From the NCBI GenBank assembly GCA_038141525.1, contig JAYQIF010000001.1:244117-308116 (forward strand): DNA of 64,000 nucleotides, given 5' to 3'. Source of the DNA: BACL21 sp038141525. GTDB taxonomy: Bacteria > Bacteroidota > Bacteroidia > Flavobacteriales > Flavobacteriaceae. Both the position numbers and the translations under genes were made by a program. The notes beneath the pieces were generated by a model. That model searched no databases. It was not told the DNA's origin and saw nothing but the letters and a program-made list of their open reading frames with translations. This document shows, piece after piece, positions 27,980 through 36,177 of this stretch (within the stretch, counting starts at the first letter, position 1; every line of letters begins with the position of its first letter).

Positions 27980-29455
27980 TTATTTCGTATTGAGCGCCTT
28001 CATGGCGGTCATAGCCCCCCGCAAACGCTTGCCTACAGCTTCTATCGGATGCTGGGCAATTTCTTGATTGACCTGAATCAAACCTTTATTCTCCACTGAA
28101 TGGCCGTAACTACCTACGCCTACATCTTGAGGTTTGACCTCGGTAGCCATAAAGTCTTTTAATAATGGCTTGGCCGCATGATCGAATAAATAACAACCAT
28201 ATTCAGCCGTATCTGAAATGATGCGGTTCATTTCATAAAGCTTTTTTCGTGCGACGGTATTGGCGATCAGTGGCAGCTCATGCAAAGACTCGTAATAGGC
28301 CGAATCCTCAATAATTCCCGCAGAAACCATGGTCTCAAAAGCCAGTTCAACCCCCGCTTTGACAAAAGCCATCATCAACACCCCACGATCAAAATAAGTC
28401 TGGTCTTCCCAGGCTTGATCCTGGGCCTGGGTCTTTTCAAAGGCAGTCTCAGCAGTAGCAGCACGCCAAGTGAGTAGATCGTGGTCATCATGAGCCCAGT
28501 CTTGCATCATGCGTGACGAAAACGCCCCGCTGATGATATCGTCCATATGTTTTTGAAACAAGGGTGTCCAAATCGATTTCAAAGTTTCCGAGAGCTCATA
28601 AACTCTGAGTTTCGCCCCATTAGTCAAACGATCCATCATATGGGTGATCCCCCCATGCTTCAACGCCTCGGTTTGGACTTCCCAGCCGTATTGGACTTGG
28701 CGCGCCGCTTCTTCTGGAGTAACCCCCAAGGCCACCATATGATCAAAGATCAAAATAGAACCGGTTTGCAACACACCACATAAAATGGTTTGCTCGCCCA
28801 TTAAATCACTTTTGACCTCAGCCACAAAAGACGAAGCCAAAACCCCAGCGCGATGACCACCAGTGGCATAAGCATAAGCTTTAGCCTCTGCCCAGCCTTT
28901 ACCCTGTGGATCATTCTGTGGATGCACAGCAATGAGTGTTGGCACCCCAAAACCGCGTTTGTATTCTTCGCGGACCTCGGATCCTGGACATTTAGGAGCC
29001 ACCATGATTACGGTTAAGTCCTCACGGATTTGCATCCCTTCTTCGACAATATTAAAGCCGTGTGAATAGGACAAAGTAGCGCCTTGTTTCATCAGCGGCA
29101 TCACGCGGTTGATCACTCCGGTATGTTGCTTGTCTGGCGTTAAATTACAAACCAAATCGGCCTGAGGTATTAGTGCCTCAAAAGTCCCAACCTGAAATCC
29201 ATTGGCCGTCGCATTTTGATAAGAAGCGCGCTTTTGCTGAATGGCCTCTTCACGTAAAGCATAGGCTACATCCAATCCGGAATCACGCATATTGAGTCCT
29301 TGATTGAGTCCTTGAGCTCCGCAGCCCAAGATCACGACTTTTTTACCAGCCAAGGCCGAGATGCCCTCCTGAAATTCGTCCGCTTCCATAAAGCGGCATT
29401 GACCGAGTTGGGCGAGTTGTTCTCTTAAGTTTAGGGTGTTAAAATAATTTGTCAT
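27980..29455 (-). CDS. ilvC: ketol-acid reductoisomerase (class II)
   Basis: Isomerises and reduces acetolactate or acetohydroxybutyrate with NADPH. 491 residues, the long form with a duplicated C-terminal knotted domain. Rossmann motif VVILGCGAQGLNQG, PDKQH, VAPKCPGSEVREEYKRGFGVP, metal site DLMGEQTILCG. Last gene of ilvDBNC. Intact. Confidence 0.95.
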   Translation of the reverse strand: MTNYFNTLNLREQLAQLGQCRFMEADEFQEGISALAGKKVVILGCGAQGLNQGLNMRDSGLDVAYALREEAIQQKRASYQNATANGFQVGTFEALIPQADLVCNLTPDKQHTGVINRVMPLMKQGATLSYSHGFNIVEEGMQIREDLTVIMVAPKCPGSEVREEYKRGFGVPTLIAVHPQNDPQGKGWAEAKAYAYATGGHRAGVLASSFVAEVKSDLMGEQTILCGVLQTGSILIFDHMVALGVTPEEAARQVQYGWEVQTEALKHGGITHMMDRLTNGAKLRVYELSETLKSIWTPLFQKHMDDIISGAFSSRMMQDWAHDDHDLLTWRAATAETAFEKTQAQDQAWEDQTYFDRGVLMMAFVKAGVELAFETMVSAGIIEDSAYYESLHELPLIANTVARKKLYEMNRIISDTAEYGCYLFDHAAKPLLKDFMATEVKPQDVGVGSYGHSVENKGLIQVNQEIAQHPIEAVGKRLRGAMTAMKALNTK

Positions 29456-29464
29456 GAGTAAAAT

Positions 29465-29998
29465 TTATGCCTGGGCAAATTGAGCCAACAGGTCAGTTAT
29501 GTTCATTTTTTCTTTCGTTACTGCAATACGGCCCGAACGGACAAATTGCATGATGCCAAACGGCTTGAGCTCTCGGTATAACAGGTCCACCTCGTGACGA
29601 CGGCCTGACTTTTCTAGCACAAAGAATTCGCGATTGACTGTCACTATGAGGGCATTGCTGTCTTTAATTATATTCTGAATTTGGCGCTCTTCAAAGAGCA
29701 AGTCACTCTTGACTTTAAAGAGGCAAGACTCTTGATAAATCGTCTGTTCATCGGTATGAGAATAGGCCTTTATGACCTCAACCTGCTTTTCGATTTGCCC
29801 CAGAATTTTGCGCATCTGCTCCTCTGTAATAAAAACGAGCAATGTAAATCGAGATACCCCTTCAATTTCTGAAACCGAGGAGCTTAGACTTTCGATATTA
29901 ATGTGTCTTCTCTGAAAAATAGCCGAAATACGATTGAGCAGACCCACATTGTCCTCGGTATATATGGAGACAGTAAATAATTTTTTTTCTTTATTCAT
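29465..29998 (-). CDS. ilvN: acetolactate synthase regulatory subunit
   Basis: Small subunit that makes IlvB sensitive to valine. 177 residues from the ATG at 29998 (a TTG at 30007 is also in frame). N-terminal ACT domain VSIYTEDNVGLLNRISAIFQRRHINIESL, then the usual C-terminal ACT-like half ending in RSGRIAVTKE. Between ilvB and ilvC with short gaps. Confidence 0.92.
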   Translation of the reverse strand: MNKEKKLFTVSIYTEDNVGLLNRISAIFQRRHINIESLSSSVSEIEGVSRFTLLVFITEEQMRKILGQIEKQVEVIKAYSHTDEQTIYQESCLFKVKSDLLFEERQIQNIIKDSNALIVTVNREFFVLEKSGRRHEVDLLYRELKPFGIMQFVRSGRIAVTKEKMNITDLLAQFAQA

Positions 29999-30020
29999 AG
30001 CACTCAAATGTTTGCAACCA

Positions 30021-31756
30021 TTAACTCAGCCTTATGTCTGAAACTGAGGCTCCCGAGGGGATCATGGGAAACACATTAGCTTCTGGTTCCACCACCACCT
30101 CGAGGAAATAGGACCCCTTGTGAGACAACATTTCTTCTACGGCCTGATTTAAATCAGCTCGTTGAGTCACTTTCTTAGCGGGAATGTGATAAGCATTGGC
30201 GATCAGGCCAAATTCTGGATTGATCAGTTCGGTTGAGGCATAGCGCTTATCAAAAAATAGTTGTTGCCACTGACGCACCATACCCAAAAAATTGTTGTTC
30301 AAAAGCACAATCTTTACCGCGGCTTTGGTTTGGAAGATGGTCCCCAACTCTTGAATATTCATTTGATAACCTCCATCTCCGATTACGGCCACAACGGTTC
30401 TCTCAGGAGCGGCCATTTTAGCGCCAATCGCAGCAGGCAACGCAAAGCCCATAGTACCCAGGCCACCAGAGGTAATGTTACTTTTTGTTCGTTTAAACTC
30501 GGCGTAGCGACAAGCAATCATCTGGTGCTGTCCCACATCCGTCACCACGGCGGCTTCGCCCTTGGTGTGCTCATTAATGCTTCTGATGACCTCACCCATG
30601 GTCAATCCTGCCTTAGTTGGAAATAAATCCTTCTGGATTATTTTTTCGTGCTCAACATCATGTAATTCTGTAAATCTATGGCGCCATTGGGTATGACTTT
30701 TTGAGGCGCATATTTCGCGCAGCGCAACTAATGCTTTTTTAGCATCTCCAATGATTGCGACATCAGTTTTTACATTTTTGTCGACTTCAGCGGGGTCAAT
30801 TTCTATGTGAATGATTTTGGCTTGTTTGGCATAGGTAGACAAATCCCCTGTTACGCGATCGTCAAAACGCATACCCACAGCCAGAAGCACATCGCATTCA
30901 TTGGTTAAGATATTGGGGGCGTAGTTTCCATGCATCCCCACCATACCCACATTTAGCGGGTGATCTGTATCAATGGCTGATGCCCCGAGTATGGTCCATG
31001 CAGCCGGAATTCCCGTGTGCTCAATAAAATCTTTGAGCGCCTGTTCTGCCTGGGATAAAATAACTCCTTGACCCCAAATAATAAATGGTTTTTTGGCATT
31101 GTTGAGCAGCTTAGCTGCAGCATGCCAAATCTTTCCTGTTTGATTTTGGGCTCTGGCGTATAGCTGCGAATACCGGTGCACGGCTTGTAATTAAAATCGA
31201 GCATTTCGAACTGGGCGTTCTTGGTAATGTCAATCAGCACAGGACCTGGCCGACCGCTTTTTGCGATATAAAACGCTTTAGCCAATACTTCGGGGATTTC
31301 TTCGGCACAAGTCACTTGGTGATTCCACTTTGTCACTGGCGTCGAGATACCCACGATGTCCGTTTCTTGAAAGGCATCACTGCCCAATAGGTGCGCGCCC
31401 ACTTGGCCTGTGATACAGACCAGTGGCGTTGAATCAATCTGTGCATCAGCGATGCCCGTTATTAAATTTGTCGCCCCAGGACCAGAGGTCGCTATGGCGA
31501 CTCCAACGCGTCCGGAAATTCTAGCAAATCCCTGGGCAGCATGGGCTGCGCCCTGTTCGTGGCGCGTCAAAACATGGTGGATTTGATCACGAAATTTATA
31601 GAGTTCATCATAAACAGGCATGATGGCTCCACCGGGATATCCATATAGAACATCGACGCCCTCGGCGATCAAACAGCGCACTACGGCCTCGCTACCAGAA
31701 ATTCTAATGGTTTCCTTGGATGATACAGCCGGCTGAGTTAAGGTTTGTACAGACAT
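30021..31756 (-). CDS. ilvB: acetolactate synthase large subunit (frame broken near 31127)
   Basis: ThDP enzyme of branched-chain amino acid synthesis. The N-terminal part (GSEAVVRCLIAEGVDVLYGYPGGAIMP, catalytic Glu in TRHEQGAAHAAQGFAR) runs in one frame and the remainder (PFIIWGQGVI, ThDP/Mg motif IGDGGYQMNIQELGT ... NNNFLGMVRQWQ) in another. One T added at the T3 run (31127-31129) gives KQERFWHAAAKLLNNAKKPF and 578 residues, the normal length. Since the rest of ilvDBNC is intact, error is more likely than loss. Start MSVQTL at 31756. Confidence 0.92.
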
Positions 31757-31766
31757 AATCTTGTGT

Positions 31767-33449
31767 TTAAAATTCGTCAGTAACACAACCCTTGGAGGCT
31801 GAAGCTACTGTTCGCGCATATTTATAAAGTACCCCTCGGTCAAATTTCAATTTCGGTGCTTCCCATTGAGATTGTCGTCTTTGGAATTCCTGATCTGTGA
31901 TATCAAGGGTTATACTATTTGAATCGGCATCAATGGTGATTTGATCACCGTCCTGTACTAAAGCGATGGCTCCACCCTCTTGGGCCTCTGGAGTAATGTG
32001 CCCCACAACAAAACCATGGGTTCCTCCGGAGAATCGACCGTCGGTAATTAGCGCCACATCTTTGCCTAAACCAGCACCAATAATGGCGGCCGTGGGTTTT
32101 AGCATTTCCGGCATACCAGGCCCTCCTTTTGGGCCCTCATAACGTATGACCACAACATCACCTTTTTGAACTTGACCTGCACTGATGCCTGCATTGGCTG
32201 CATATTCACTGTCAAATACTTTGGCGCGGCCGACAAAACGGTGTCCTTCCTTACCGGTAATCTTTGCGACACTGCCCTCTGGGGCCAAATTTCCAAAAAG
32301 CATCTGTAAATGCCCTGTTGCATTTATCGGTTGCTCGACTGGCCGAATCACGTCCTGATGCTCAGGCAATTCAGGAATATCAGCGAGATTTTCAGCCAAT
32401 GTTTTACCAGTAACCGTAAGACAATCTCCGTGAATCAATCCCTTTTGGAGTAGATATTTCAAAACAGCAGGAATACCACCAATGGCATGAACATCTTCCA
32501 TAAGATATTTTCCGCTGGGTTTTAAATCCGCCAAGAAGGGAGTTTCATCACTAATGTGCTGAAAATCCTGAAGGCTAAAATTTATGTCGGCCGCGCGAGC
32601 AATGGCCAAAAAATGAAGTACCGCATTCGTCGATCCACCCAGGACAGTCACGAGCCGTATGGCATTCTCTAGCGATTTACGGGTAATGATGTCGCTTGGT
32701 TTTATGTCTTTCGCAATAAGCTGATATAAGGCGGCACCGGCCTGCTCAGCCTCGTCTTGTTTATGAGTGCTCAAGGCAGGATTGGAGGAATTATAGGGCA
32801 AACTCATACCAAGTGCTTCGATCGCTGCAGCCATGGTATTGGCGGTATACATTCCTCCACAGGCACCCGCTCCAGGGCAGGCCTTTTCGATGACGCTTTG
32901 ATAGTCTTCCTCTGAAATTGTACCCGCTACTTTACTCCCCCAAGCCTCAAAAGCTGATACCACATCGAGTTTCTTACCATTGTGACAACCCGAATCTATA
33001 GTTCCTCCATAGACCAAAATCGAGGGTCTATCGAGCCGAATCATGGCCATAAGCGCCCCAGGCATATTTTTATCGCATCCAACCACAGTAACCAGCCCGT
33101 CATAACTCATGGCCTGAACGACCGTCTCCATAGAATCTGCGATGATGTCCCGCGAGGGCAAAGAATAGCGCATACCAGGAGTTCCCATAGAAATGCCATC
33201 ACTCACACCAATGGTGTTAAAGATGAGCCCGACGGTTCCTGTGGACCGAGTGCCCTCTTTGACCTTTAATGCGAGGTCATTAAGGTGCATGTTGCAGGGG
33301 TTCCCTTCATATCCTGTGCTGGCAATTCCCACAAGTGGTTTGTGAAAATCCTCAGCGGTAAAACCAATAGCGTAAAGCATTGCTTGAGCTGCCGGCTGTG
33401 TTGGGTCTTGCGTGACTGTTTTGCTGTATTTATTCAACTGCTGACTCAC
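31767..33449 (-). CDS. ilvD: dihydroxy-acid dehydratase
   Basis: Dehydrates dihydroxy acids to 2-oxo acids for valine, isoleucine and leucine. 560 residues. Cluster cysteines in YEGNPCNMHL, VVGCDKNMPGALMAM and CPGAGACGGMYTANTMA. Starts with GTG (MSQQLNKYSKTVTQDPTQPA), 11 bases ahead of ilvB. Leads the operon. The 380 bases to metK hold its unrecognised promoter and the metK control region. Confidence 0.95.
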   Translation of the reverse strand: MSQQLNKYSKTVTQDPTQPAAQAMLYAIGFTAEDFHKPLVGIASTGYEGNPCNMHLNDLALKVKEGTRSTGTVGLIFNTIGVSDGISMGTPGMRYSLPSRDIIADSMETVVQAMSYDGLVTVVGCDKNMPGALMAMIRLDRPSILVYGGTIDSGCHNGKKLDVVSAFEAWGSKVAGTISEEDYQSVIEKACPGAGACGGMYTANTMAAAIEALGMSLPYNSSNPALSTHKQDEAEQAGAALYQLIAKDIKPSDIITRKSLENAIRLVTVLGGSTNAVLHFLAIARAADINFSLQDFQHISDETPFLADLKPSGKYLMEDVHAIGGIPAVLKYLLQKGLIHGDCLTVTGKTLAENLADIPELPEHQDVIRPVEQPINATGHLQMLFGNLAPEGSVAKITGKEGHRFVGRAKVFDSEYAANAGISAGQVQKGDVVVIRYEGPKGGPGMPEMLKPTAAIIGAGLGKDVALITDGRFSGGTHGFVVGHITPEAQEGGAIALVQDGDQITIDADSNSITLDITDQEFQRRQSQWEAPKLKFDRGVLYKYARTVASASKGCVTDEF

Positions 33450-33712
33450 TGGTGTATTTTTTGATGTTCAAAACTAAAAACCAGAGGGTATTATTGGGCG
33501 GCATAAAATCTGTTTTGTCATAAACTCAAAGGAGGTAGATACTATTTAATTGATTTATTTTCAACATTTTAAATTTTATTTTCTACGAAAGTCAAAAAAA
33601 TATTTACCCCCATTCAATCAGAAAATTACCCGGCCATAGGACCCATAATAGTCAGCCTTTGACATCAGCATAGACTTAGGTCCAAATAGTTTTCTCTTTT
33701 CCATGAATTAGC

Positions 33713-33720
33713 TACCTTTG
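33713..33720 (+). promoter_or_regulatory. -7 element TACCTTTG of metK promoter
   Basis: Exact TAnnTTTG match. A T-rich TTTTC at 33690 lies where the -33 element is expected. Transcription would start near 33727, so the riboswitch-like element would be the first part of the transcript, as expected. Confidence 0.65.
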
Positions 33721-33729
33721 CGCAGAATT

Positions 33730-33781
33730 AAGGAGGAAAGATTTGACTGATTGCAACCTCGCAAAAAAATGCTAAAGGCAG
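33730..33781 (+). promoter_or_regulatory. SAM-II-type riboswitch
   Basis: Contains GATTTGACTGATTGCAA, then CCTCGC, an A-rich stretch and GCTAAAGG. This is the conserved order and sequence of the SAM-II (metA RNA) aptamer: GAUUUxA, UUGCA, A-rich loop, GCUAAA. GAGG (33733-33736) and CCTC (33757-33760) form P1. It is placed between the promoter and metK, the S-adenosylmethionine synthetase, so binding of the product would shut the gene down. SAM-V, which shares the core, is the alternative. Not checked by covariance model. Confidence 0.7.
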
Positions 33782-33829
33782 TATCTCGCCCGATTGCAGC
33801 AGTATAGGTCCTCTTCAAACATAAATATT

Positions 33830-35089
33830 ATGGCCTATTTGTTTACCTCTGAAAGTGTTTCAGAAGGACATCCCGATAAAGTCGCCGATCAAATTAGCGA
33901 CGCACTTATCGATCATTTTTTAGCCTTTGACCCAGAATCTAAGGTCGCTTGTGAGACATTAGTCACTACAGGTCAGGTGGTACTTGCTGGTGAAGTTAAA
34001 TCTCAGGTTTATCTCGACGTGCAAAAAATTGCCCGCGATGTGATCAATAAAATTGGCTACACCAAAGGAGCCTATCAGTTTGACGGCAACTCATGTGGTG
34101 TCTTTTCTGCAATCCACGAGCAAAGCGAAGACATCAATAGAGGAGTCGACCGGTCGAGTAAGGAGGAACAAGGCGCTGGAGATCAAGGCATGATGTTCGG
34201 ATACGCCAGCAAAGAAACAGCTAATTTCATGCCCTTGGGGCTAGAAATCGCTCATAAAATTCTATTTGAACTGGCCGAAATGCGTCGTGAAGGTCATGAA
34301 ATCCCTTACCTACGTCCAGATTCAAAAAGTCAAGTGACCATCGAATACGACGACGAAAATCATCCGCAACGTATTGACAGTATAGTAATTTCTACCCAGC
34401 ATGATGACTTCGATGCTGATGAAGACAAAATGTTAGCGCGCATAGTGTCCGATTTAAAGACCCTACTCATTCCACGGGTAAAAGCCTCGATGACTGCAGA
34501 GGTTCAGGAACTCTTTAACGATCAAATCACCTACCACATCAATCCGACGGGAAAATTTGTGATCGGTGGACCACACGGCGATACAGGACTAACAGGCCGA
34601 AAAATTATTGTAGACACTTACGGCGGAAAAGGAGCCCACGGTGGTGGGGCGTTCTCTGGTAAGGATCCCAGTAAAGTTGATCGCTCTGCAGCCTACGCGA
34701 CAAGACATATTGCCAAAAACATGGTTGCTGCAGGGGCTTGTCAGGAGATTCTTGTCCAAGTGAGTTATGCAATCGGTGTAGCCGAGCCTGTAGGTCTTTT
34801 TGTGAATTGTTATGGGACCAATCGAACTGGACTCAGCGATGGCGAACTCGCCCAAAAGCTACTCGGTATTTTCGACATGCGTCCCGCTGCTATAGAAGAG
34901 CGTCTGAAACTCCGCCAACCCATGTACTTAGAAACGGCAGCCTATGGCCATATGGGGCGTACACCAAAACGCGTGACTAAAGTCTTTGACCGGCCAGACG
35001 GCAGTCAAAAAACTATGGAGGTCGACTTGTTTACTTGGGAAGCACTGGATTATGTCGACCAAATCAAACAAGTCTTTGGTCTTCAGTAA
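33830..35089 (+). CDS. metK: S-adenosylmethionine synthetase
   Basis: Makes SAM from methionine and ATP. 419 residues from ATG 33830 (MAYLFTSESVSEGHPDKVADQ; a TTG at 33794 is inside the leader). ATP motif GEGDQG-like GAGDQGMMFGYA, GGPHGDTGLTGRKIIVDTYGG, GGGAFSGKDPSKVDRSAAY. Slightly longer than the E. coli enzyme, as usual in Bacteroidota. Probably controlled by the riboswitch just upstream. Confidence 0.96.
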   Translation: MAYLFTSESVSEGHPDKVADQISDALIDHFLAFDPESKVACETLVTTGQVVLAGEVKSQVYLDVQKIARDVINKIGYTKGAYQFDGNSCGVFSAIHEQSEDINRGVDRSSKEEQGAGDQGMMFGYASKETANFMPLGLEIAHKILFELAEMRREGHEIPYLRPDSKSQVTIEYDDENHPQRIDSIVISTQHDDFDADEDKMLARIVSDLKTLLIPRVKASMTAEVQELFNDQITYHINPTGKFVIGGPHGDTGLTGRKIIVDTYGGKGAHGGGAFSGKDPSKVDRSAAYATRHIAKNMVAAGACQEILVQVSYAIGVAEPVGLFVNCYGTNRTGLSDGELAQKLLGIFDMRPAAIEERLKLRQPMYLETAAYGHMGRTPKRVTKVFDRPDGSQKTMEVDLFTWEALDYVDQIKQVFGLQ

Positions 35090-35134
35090 GTCTTTGTTTG
35101 GACATTCAAAGGCTCTAGGCATAAGGTAGTTAAG

Positions 35135-35220
35135 ACAAGTAATCTGACGCGATTAGAACAAGACATTTGACACGCTTAAAACGAGGCATTTGGCGCAATT
35201 AAAACCGGGCAATTTTAATC
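35135..35220. repeat. degenerate 23-bp tandem repeat, 3.7 copies
   Basis: Units start at 35135, 35158, 35181 and 35204, each opening ACAAG/ACGAG/ACCGG and ending ATTAGA/CTTAAA/AATTAAA, with (C/T)TG(A/G)C(A/G)C in the middle; copies 2 and 3 are the most alike. The exact 23-bp period and decay suggest an old expansion. It fills the space between convergent metK and the GSCFA gene, and the last copy overlaps the GSCFA stop codon. Confidence 0.75.
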
Positions 35221-36177
35221 AAATCTCAAATGCGGATATTGTTTTTCTAGACTTAGAATTCTAGTTTTTAATTGACTCAAGAATGCACGGTGCTCCTGAG
35301 AATCAGGACGCAAAGGCCGATGGGCGAGTCCCTGCTGTATGCTGTGTACTTCTTTTAAATAAGCCTCCAATTTTGCCTCCAGCCATTGCGTTTTAAAAAA
35401 CTCCCAGACAACCAGCTCTCCTTGATCATTGGGATGGATTAAATCGCTTTTATAAAAACGATAATCGCGCAATTGATCCACCATAAGCTCATAGGCTGGG
35501 AAATACTTTGATGGGGTCAGATTCTGCTCCACCTCATCCAGCGCAGCGTGCACACCCGAAATCAGATGGGCCTTACCTAGACTATTTTGCACCAGTCCGT
35601 CTTTGATATGACGCACAGGAGAAACCGAAAATATCATTTGGGCCTTTGGATTATATCGTGCCATGAGCTCATTAATCTGGGTCACGGCAGCCTGTATTTG
35701 ATCTGGAGTTAATAATTTCTTTTTAAAAAAGGCGCCGGGGAGCTTATGACAATTTCCGACTAATCTTTGGCTTTCAATATGCTCATAGGCCCAAGCCGTA
35801 CCCAAAGTAATCAGGACGTGGGTCGACTGTGTCAAGCTCGTATGAAGTACCTGTAAATCCCTATTTACAATATTTAAGAGCTGCTCAGGGTCCTTATCTG
35901 AATACTGCCCATGTAAGGATAAAATATAATGAATGCCGTTATATTCAAAAAGGTCAGAGGAGGTAAACTCATTAAGCATCATGGCCCTATTGACCAAATC
36001 ACTCAAGGCCAATGGATGAAACAATACACCCAGAGGATTAACAAGTACGGGCCATTTATAATAATCCAATCGAGCACCAATAACCTCGGCGAAACAGGAG
36101 CCGAGCGCTGTTATACGCGCATTAGCGTCAATAGGAACCCCAGATGGTTCAGGCTCGATCTGGGTATAAAATTTCAT
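35215..36177 (-). CDS. GSCFA-domain protein
   Basis: 320 residues. The family signature is ALGSCFAEVIGARL near residue 30, followed by FHPLALSDLVNRA, TLGTAWAYEH, FSVSPVRHIKDGLVQNSLGKAHL and the C-terminal SDLIHPNDQGELVVWEFF. The GSCFA family is SGNH-hydrolase-like: Ser in GSC, and Asp/His in DLIHPN. Substrate unknown. It follows alaS with no gap, an arrangement common in flavobacteria from memory. Confidence 0.85.
   Translation of the reverse strand: MKFYTQIEPEPSGVPIDANARITALGSCFAEVIGARLDYYKWPVLVNPLGVLFHPLALSDLVNRAMMLNEFTSSDLFEYNGIHYILSLHGQYSDKDPEQLLNIVNRDLQVLHTSLTQSTHVLITLGTAWAYEHIESQRLVGNCHKLPGAFFKKKLLTPDQIQAAVTQINELMARYNPKAQMIFSVSPVRHIKDGLVQNSLGKAHLISGVHAALDEVEQNLTPSKYFPAYELMVDQLRDYRFYKSDLIHPNDQGELVVWEFFKTQWLEAKLEAYLKEVHSIQQGLAHRPLRPDSQEHRAFLSQLKTRILSLEKQYPHLRFD

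Noticed and set aside
33526..33567. Short Leu/Ile-rich frame (MLKINQLNSIYLL) upstream of ilvD, possible attenuator leader
   Set aside because: No convincing GC-rich terminator hairpin follows before ilvD; only a weak stem with a bulge and a 22-base loop. The residue bias may be chance in AT-rich DNA.
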